Under the pieces are notes generated by a model that saw only the letters and a list, made by a program, of their open reading frames with translations, had not been told where the DNA came from and searched no databases. Positions 34,256 to 38,863 of a stretch of 38,863 nt of DNA are shown piece after piece. Source of the DNA: Deltaproteobacteria bacterium (lineage in GTDB: Bacteria > Myxococcota_A > Polyangia > Haliangiales > Haliangiaceae); NCBI GenBank assembly GCA_021413675.1, contig JAIOQA010000113.1, forward strand, positions 1 to 38,863, given 5' to 3'. Made by a program: the position numbers and the translations under genes. The first letter of the stretch is position 1. Every line of letters starts with the position of its first letter.

Positions 34256-34699
34256 TCAGGCGCGCTTGGCGCGGCGCTCGGCGCTCGACACCAGCTCGAA
34301 CAGCTTGGGGAGCGAGAACGACTCGAGCTTCGCGAGGTAGTCGGCGTCCTTGGCCTTGCCGAAGGCCTTGCCGACCGCGGCGACCAGCTTGTCGCGGCTG
34401 CCGTACTTCTTGGTGACCGTCTCGACGACCTTCGCGAGGCGGAGCAGCTGCTGGTTCGACGCCTTGAGCAGGCGGTCCTTCAGCGCATCGGTGTCCTCGT
34501 CCTTGCCGGCGAGGGGCTCGACCAGCTTGCCGACCAGGCTCTCCTTCGAGCCGTACGCGGCCTTGAGGCGCGCGAGCGGGCCGATGGGTCCCTTGGCCGC
34601 GACCTTCGCCGGCTTCTTCGCCGCGGCGGTCTTGGCGGCATTGGCGGTAGCCTTGGCCTTGGTGTCCTTGTCGTCGGTCTTGGTCTTCTTGGTCGCCAT
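34256..34699 (-). CDS. Basic Lys/Ala-rich protein, possibly DNA-binding
   Basis: The 147-residue protein begins with about 40 residues of almost only Lys, Ala, Thr and Asp (MATKKTKTDDKDTKAKATAN, KKPAKVAAKG), similar in composition to histone H1-like tails of bacteria. The rest is predicted helical with charged repeats (LARLKAAYGSKESLVGKLV, RLLKASNQQLLRLAKVVETV, KKYGSRDKLVAAVG). A role in nucleoid organisation is a guess from composition. It lies 32 bases after the third lipoprotein gene on the same strand and may be cotranscribed. Confidence 0.7.
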   Translation of the reverse strand: MATKKTKTDDKDTKAKATANAAKTAAAKKPAKVAAKGPIGPLARLKAAYGSKESLVGKLVEPLAGKDEDTDALKDRLLKASNQQLLRLAKVVETVTKKYGSRDKLVAAVGKAFGKAKDADYLAKLESFSLPKLFELVSSAERRAKRA

Positions 34700-34731
34700 G
34701 GTCGATCTCGCGTTCCCGGTGTCGTACAGCG

Positions 34732-35754
34732 TCAGGGGCTCGGGGGCACCGAGCCAGGGTGCGCATCCTGCGTTTCCGCTGGGACACTGTCAATTGCAGA
34801 AAACAGCTCTTTGACCTCGTCGGCCGTGAGCGCCAGTCGTAGCTTGACCGACCCGCGATCCCGCGTGATCTCGGTCCTGGCGACCGCCCGGCCGAGGCCC
34901 TTCCACTGGGCCGCGAGCGCGAGGATGCCGGTCTCCGACTTGGCAAACGATTCCAGCGCCTTCGCGTCATCCTCGGAGGACATCACGGCGCCCAGCTCGG
35001 CGCGCACGCCATCGGTCGGATCGAGGGCGCCGAAGATCGCGGTCGGGCCGGCCTTGATCGCGCCACTCGACACCCGCACCAGGCCCTGCCCGACCTTCGC
35101 GTCGACACGCGCGGCGAGCCACGCCGGCGACGCCTGATCGCTCATGCCGATGAACGCCTTCATCTCGGCGTCGTCCTGGATCTTCGGCCCCTCGCCCAGG
35201 GCCTTCACGACCCACGCGCGATCGTTGCCGAGCACGACGGTGTCTTCCTTGCCGAAGCCGTAGAACACCGTGCGGCGGCCGTCCTTGACCTGGTAGATCG
35301 TGCGGCCCTGCTCGGTGTCGCCGGTGACCGAGCCACCGCCCGCGCCGACCGACTTCTCGAGGCACGCGGTCAGCGAGGCCTCGGCGATCTGGCCGCTCGC
35401 GACCAGCAGCACCGGCTGCTCGCCGCTCGCTGCGCGCGGCCCCGACGCGAGGATCACGCGATCGAGCTTGCTGGTGAGATCCAGCTGGCAGTCGGCCTCG
35501 AGCTTGGTCAGTCGCTCGCCGAGCTCCGGGCGTCGCGCGAGCAGCTGCTGCGCGGCGCGCTGGACCAGCGGCGCGCTCGCGAGCCGCTTCACGTCGAACC
35601 CGACCACCGCGACGACGCCGGAAGGCACCGCCGCGAGGCCGGTCACGGCGCGCGCGGCGCCATCGGACTGGGCCTTGCGTCCGCAGCCGAGCGCGGCCAT
35701 CGCGATCGCCGCGGCGATCGCGGCCGTGGTCCGGGGCAGACGCGCAGGTCTCAC
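34732..35754 (-). CDS. Lipoprotein, third (diverged) member of a tandem family
   Basis: The 340-residue product starts at GTG with a lipoprotein signal almost identical to that of the preceding gene (MRPARLPRTTAAIA, lipobox ALGC, cysteine at about 24). The mature part follows the same outline as its two neighbours (AVVGFDVKRLASAPLVQRAAQ, CQLDLTSKLDRVILASG, VVLGNDRAWVVKALGEG) but is only distantly similar. Function is unknown. GTGA overlap with the upstream stop (35751-35754) shows coupling. Confidence 0.8.
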   Translation of the reverse strand: MRPARLPRTTAAIAAAIAMAALGCGRKAQSDGAARAVTGLAAVPSGVVAVVGFDVKRLASAPLVQRAAQQLLARRPELGERLTKLEADCQLDLTSKLDRVILASGPRAASGEQPVLLVASGQIAEASLTACLEKSVGAGGGSVTGDTEQGRTIYQVKDGRRTVFYGFGKEDTVVLGNDRAWVVKALGEGPKIQDDAEMKAFIGMSDQASPAWLAARVDAKVGQGLVRVSSGAIKAGPTAIFGALDPTDGVRAELGAVMSSEDDAKALESFAKSETGILALAAQWKGLGRAVARTEITRDRGSVKLRLALTADEVKELFSAIDSVPAETQDAHPGSVPPSP

Positions 35755-36764
35755 GGCACCCCGTTGCTGGGCGGCGCGTTGCCACTCATACGCCCGCCGA
35801 GCATGCTGCCCGCCATCTGCACGAGCTTCTCGATCTGCGCCTGGGTCATCACGACCTTGACGTGGACGTCGTTGCCTCGGACGTCGGCCGCGGCCTCCTG
35901 CACGAGGCCGAAGGCCTTGAACTGCGTGAGGGTCTCGCTGGCCTTGGCGCCGGCCGCCTGCACGTCGGCCGCGTTCGGCATGCGGCCGGTCGCGTCGAGC
36001 GACAGCTGCGCGTCGACGTCGAGCGAGCCGAAGGCGAGGTCCACCGCCACCGGCATCTGCTTCAGCGCCGGGGCCGCGCCGTTGACGACGAACCACAGCG
36101 CGTCGGTCGTCCGGGTCTTGCCGTGGGCGTCCATGAACGCCGGCGAACCGACCAGGCTCGCGGCCGCGGGCTGGTGAGTCAGGGCGACGAGGACATCCTT
36201 GCCGGCGGTGCCCTCGCCGCCGTGACGGCGCGCGATCAAGATGCCGTCGCCCACGAACAGGAACGAGACGGGTTCCTTCCCGCCGTCCAGATGGACAAAG
36301 TCGCCGTCGACCGTGAGCGCGGCGGGCTTGCCCGCGGCCCTGGCCTTCTCGGCGGCCTTCGTGAGGCAGTCGAGCAGCTCGGCTCTCGTGAAGCCGGTGA
36401 TCAGGCCGGTGACGTCCTGATCGTCCCGCTCACCGCGGATCGCGATCGTGGCGGTCGCGAGCTTCGGGATCGGGTCCCAGCCGCAGACGTCCTTGAACCG
36501 GGCGAGCTTGTCGCCGGCGAGCGCCATCATCTGGGGCTCGTACTTCTGGAACAGCTCGCTCGAGCGGATCCTGGCGAAGTCGATGCCCATCACCATGTCG
36601 GCGTCCTTGGGCATCAACTCGAGCGCGCTCTTCGGCGGCGCAACGACTGGCGCAGCGCCTGCCAGGAGCACCGGCGACTTCGCGGGGTGCCCGCAGCCGA
36701 GAGCGGCCATCGCGATCGCCATCGCGATCGCTGCCGTCGTCCGGGGCAGGCGCGCAGGCCTCAC
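35751..36764 (-). CDS. Lipoprotein, second member of a tandem family
   Basis: The 337-residue lipoprotein (signal to ALGCG) is a close paralogue of the gene upstream: SALELMPKDADMVMGIDFARIRSS, KYEPQMMALAGDKLARFKDVCGWDPIPKLATATIAIRG and AGKDVLVALTHQ are near-identical to it. The repeated pattern of a residual substrate-like pocket is not assignable to a function. The GTG start overlaps the upstream stop (36761-36764). Its signal peptide resembles that of the downstream gene more than that of the upstream one. Confidence 0.85.
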   Translation of the reverse strand: MRPARLPRTTAAIAMAIAMAALGCGHPAKSPVLLAGAAPVVAPPKSALELMPKDADMVMGIDFARIRSSELFQKYEPQMMALAGDKLARFKDVCGWDPIPKLATATIAIRGERDDQDVTGLITGFTRAELLDCLTKAAEKARAAGKPAALTVDGDFVHLDGGKEPVSFLFVGDGILIARRHGGEGTAGKDVLVALTHQPAAASLVGSPAFMDAHGKTRTTDALWFVVNGAAPALKQMPVAVDLAFGSLDVDAQLSLDATGRMPNAADVQAAGAKASETLTQFKAFGLVQEAAADVRGNDVHVKVVMTQAQIEKLVQMAGSMLGGRMSGNAPPSNGVP

Positions 36765-37765
36765 GGCGCGCCGGTACCGTCGTCGGGCGGCGGGGTGTCG
36801 TCACCGCCGCGGCGACCGCGGCGACCGCCGAGCATGCCACCGGCCATGCCGGCGAGCTTGTCGATCTGCTCCGACGACATGCCGACCTTGACGTGGACGT
36901 CGTTGCCGCTGACCTCGGACGTCGCCTCGCTGACCAGGCCGAACGCCTTGATCTGCTCGAGGCTCTCCTTGGCCTTGGCGCCGGCCTTCTCCGCGTCGTC
37001 CGAGCTCGCCATGCGGCCGGTCGCGTCGACCGAGAGTCCGTCGCTCACGTCGACCGAGCCGAACGCGACGTTGACCTTGACCGGCATCTGCTGCATCGGC
37101 GCGGCCGAGCCGTTGACGACGAACCACAGCGCGTCGCTCGTCTTGGTCTTGCCGTAGACGTCCATGAAGCCCGACGAGCCCAGCACGCTGTCGCCCTCGG
37201 CCTGCTTGGTCAGCGCGACCAGCACGTCCTTGCCGGCGGTGCCCTCGGCGCCCTTGCGGCGCGCGACCAGGATGCCGTCGCCCACGAACATGAAGGAGAT
37301 GGGCTCCTTCGCGCCGACCAGCTCGACGTAGTCGCCGTCGACCTTGAGCTCGGCCGGCTTGCCGTCGGCCTTGGCCTTCTCGGCGGCCTTCTTGAGGCAG
37401 TCGAGGACCTCGTCCTTCTTGAAGCCGACGAACAGGCCGGTGACGTCCTGATCGCTCTTGTCGCCGCGGATCGCGACGGTGGCGGTCGCGAGCTTCGGGA
37501 TCGGATCCCAGCCGCAGACCTCCTTGAACTTGGCGAGCTTGTCGCCGGCGAGCGCCATCATCTGGGGCTCGTACTTCTTGAACAGATCGCTCGACCGGAT
37601 CTTCCCGAAGTCGATCCCCATCACCATGTCGGCGTCCTTGGGCATCAGCTGCAGCGCGCCCTTGCCGGCGGCGCCGCCTCCGGCGTCGTCCTTCTTGCAG
37701 GCGGCGGCCAGGAGGCTCACCGCAGCGACGGCGATCACGATCGAACGGCGAACAAGCATCTTCAT
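36761..37765 (-). CDS. Lipoprotein, first member of a tandem family
   Basis: The 334-residue protein starts MKMLVRRSIVIAVAAVSLLAAACKK, a lipoprotein signal with lipobox LAAAC. The mature domain contains GALQLMPKDADMVMGIDFGK, CGWDPIPKLATATVAIRG, VTGLFVGFKKDEVLDCLKKA and DALWFVVNGSAAPMQQMPV. A Gly/Arg/Asp-rich tail closes it. GAGGAG just upstream fits ATG 37765. It leads an operon of at least three lipoproteins and is divergent from rnhA. Function is unknown; a role at the outer membrane or in storage/sensing is speculation. Confidence 0.85.
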   Translation of the reverse strand: MKMLVRRSIVIAVAAVSLLAAACKKDDAGGGAAGKGALQLMPKDADMVMGIDFGKIRSSDLFKKYEPQMMALAGDKLAKFKEVCGWDPIPKLATATVAIRGDKSDQDVTGLFVGFKKDEVLDCLKKAAEKAKADGKPAELKVDGDYVELVGAKEPISFMFVGDGILVARRKGAEGTAGKDVLVALTKQAEGDSVLGSSGFMDVYGKTKTSDALWFVVNGSAAPMQQMPVKVNVAFGSVDVSDGLSVDATGRMASSDDAEKAGAKAKESLEQIKAFGLVSEATSEVSGNDVHVKVGMSSEQIDKLAGMAGGMLGGRRGRRGGDDTPPPDDGTGAP

Positions 37766-37848
37766 CCGGCTCTCCTCAGGTCGAGACGGATCGGGTTGTA
37801 ACACGACGACCCGGGCTCGCAATGCTTCCCGTCTCAGGACTGGACCGC

Positions 37849-37854
37849 TATGGT
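37849..37854 (+). promoter_or_regulatory. -10-like hexamer TATGGT before rnhA
   Basis: TATGGT ends 7 bases before ATG 37862. The ATG at 37850 lies inside the hexamer, which argues for the later start. Confidence 0.35.
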
Positions 37855-37861
37855 GCGCGCG

Positions 37862-38518
37862 ATGCCATGGATGCGGCACAAGCTGCGTGACCAAGACGTG
37901 TGGGCGAAGGTCGATGCGCGCGGCGCACTGGCCACGGATTCGGCGGGTCGGGTCGAGGTCGTGTACAAGGCCGCGCCGGGGGCGAAGGTGTACCGGGCGT
38001 CGAGTCGCAACCTCGCGCCGCTCGGCGGCGATCCGATCGAGATCGAGACCGACGCGCCGCTGGTCGAGGCCGCGGCCACGACCCGCGCCGCCGCACCGGT
38101 CGGCAAGGCGATCCCCGCCGACGCGATCCACGTGTGGACCGACGGCGCGTGCACCGGCAACCCGGGCCCGGCCGCGGTCGGCGTGGTCGTCATCGACGAC
38201 GGCGCGCGCCGCGAGCTGAGCGAGTACCTCGGCGACGGCACCAACAACATCGCCGAGCTCACCGCGATCGCGCGCGGGCTCGCGATGGTCGCCGATCCGA
38301 AGCGCCCGGTGGTCGTGTACTCCGACTCGGCGTACGCGATCGGCCTGCTGTCGAAGGGCTGGAAGGCCAAGGCCAACGTCGATCTGGTCGCGGCGCTGCG
38401 CAAGCAGCTGGCCGGCTTCGACGACGTGCGCTTCGTCAAGGTGAAGGGCCACGCCGGCGTGCCCGAGAACGAGCGCTGCGATCAGCTGGCGCGCGACGCG
38501 ATCGTCAACCGGCGCTAG
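37862..38518 (+). CDS. rnhA: Ribonuclease HI with N-terminal extension
   Basis: RNase HI degrades RNA in RNA-DNA hybrids. The C-terminal domain holds all four catalytic carboxylates: D94 (VWTDGACTGNPGP), E132 (NNIAELTAI), D155 (YSDSAYAI) and D207 (ERCDQLARDA), plus the catalytic-loop His H197 (VKGHAGVPEN). About 85 residues precede it (VWAKVDARGALATD, GRVEVVYKAAPGAKVYRAS, then a linker); this is not the usual hybrid-binding domain. I prefer ATG 37862 (MPWMRHKL) over 37850 because the latter sits in a likely -10 box. It is divergent from the lipoprotein operon. Confidence 0.92.
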   Translation: MPWMRHKLRDQDVWAKVDARGALATDSAGRVEVVYKAAPGAKVYRASSRNLAPLGGDPIEIETDAPLVEAAATTRAAAPVGKAIPADAIHVWTDGACTGNPGPAAVGVVVIDDGARRELSEYLGDGTNNIAELTAIARGLAMVADPKRPVVVYSDSAYAIGLLSKGWKAKANVDLVAALRKQLAGFDDVRFVKVKGHAGVPENERCDQLARDAIVNRR

Positions 38519-38527
38519 TCGTTCTGA

Positions 38528-38554
38528 CGCGACCGCGGCGGCGCGTCGGTCGCG
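38528..38554 (+). terminator. Hairpin after rnhA
   Basis: CGCGACCG (38528-38535) pairs with CGGTCGCG (38547-38554) 10 bases after the stop codon, followed by ACTTGTC without a clear T-run. Confidence 0.35.
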
Positions 38555-38610
38555 ACTTGTCGCCGCCGATTCGTTGCGGGGCCGATCGCCCCGTGCGATA
38601 CGCGGGGGGC

Positions 38611-38863
38611 ATGCGGGGATGGATCCTGGGGCTCACGATCGCGGCCGGCTGCGCCGGGCACGCGCACCGGCGCGCGCCGCGCCCGACCGGCCTCGCGCCG
38701 TCGCGGACGGCGACCGTGATCGCGCCGGTCGCGATCGCGCCGGTCGTGACCGCGCCCGAGGCGCGCGCGCCGCTCGCGATGGCCCCGATCGCACCGCGAC
38801 CGATCGAAGGGGTGGCGGCGCTCGCGCTCGGCGATCGCGCCGTGGTCCGCGCGCTCAACCAGG
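38611..38863 (+). CDS. Lipoprotein, N-terminal part (runs off the window)
   Basis: The frame begins MRGWILGLTIAAGCAGH, a lipoprotein signal with lipobox AAGC (C14), and continues with a low-complexity Ala/Pro/Val-rich linker to the right edge (VAALALGDRAVVRAL). A G-rich stretch just before ATG 38611 could serve as ribosome binding site. About 84 residues are visible, too few to assign a function. Confidence 0.6.
   Translation, partial: MRGWILGLTIAAGCAGHAHRRAPRPTGLAPSRTATVIAPVAIAPVVTAPEARAPLAMAPIAPRPIEGVAALALGDRAVVRALNQ

Noticed and set aside
37850..37861. Earlier ATG for RNase H.
   Set aside because: It lies inside the likely -10 hexamer TATGGT, so the ATG at 37862 is the more probable start.

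Overview
The window is a very GC-rich (about 70% or more in most genes) bacterial chromosome segment. It carries the conserved order rplY(end)-pth-rpsF-rpsR-rplI-dnaB, many lipoproteins with Asp/Ala/Pro-rich tails, three Hanks-type (pseudo)kinases, a hybrid histidine kinase, a Sel1-like protein and beta-propeller proteins. This mixture suggests a myxobacterium-like member of the Myxococcota (Haliangium/Kofleriaceae type). That placement is inference from gene content, not from a phylogenetic marker search.

Layout. 1-3705: translation and replication block (end of an L25-like protein, peptidyl-tRNA hydrolase, S6, S18, L9, DnaB). 3756-9746: a lipoprotein, a membrane Ser/Thr kinase with a shrunken FGE-like C-terminus, a small unknown protein and a cytoplasmic PAS hybrid histidine kinase. 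9840-13388: a tightly overlapping nucleoside-catabolism operon deoC-deoA-punA-cdd, whose DeoC has an N-terminal extension resembling a microcompartment encapsulation peptide plus a four-cysteine cluster. 13467-18225: small lipoprotein, a multi-hairpin intergenic element, a GreB-like factor, a nucleoside-type deaminase, a di-iron ferritin-like protein and a Sel1-like lipoprotein. 18226-20854 (minus): xdhC-mocA-lipoprotein operon. 20948-23006: a receiver/PilZ/STAS/zinc protein, then an ArsR-SRPBCC pair.

23159-24577: a broken HAD phosphatase gene, a small AlpA/excisionase-like HTH gene, and a 470-base non-coding stretch holding an array of G(T/G)GACA repeats. 24578-28646: an S55-type peptidase and a secreted beta-propeller protein. 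28657-33708 (minus): a pseudokinase, a lanthipeptide-like RiPP precursor, and a 1146-residue kinase/WD40-type protein that sits 42 bases upstream of the precursor. The kinase-precursor segment is lower in GC than its surroundings and is flanked by two near-identical 40-base repeats with a palindromic core. 34256-37765 (minus): three tandem related lipoproteins and a Lys/Ala-rich basic protein. 37862-38863: RNase H and the start of another lipoprotein.

Functional links. Nucleoside phosphorylases and cytidine deaminase feed deoxyribose phosphate to DeoC, which releases acetaldehyde; the nearby adenosine-type deaminase and the XdhC/MocA pair fit purine breakdown. The most novel leads are (1) the possibly compartment-targeted DeoC, (2) the kinase/WD40 plus orphan RiPP precursor locus with its own promoter, repeats and flanking hairpins, (3) the G(T/G)GACA array beside an HTH gene, and (4) a run of genes whose -10-like hexamers lie only 5-12 bases before the start codon, which suggests leaderless mRNAs.
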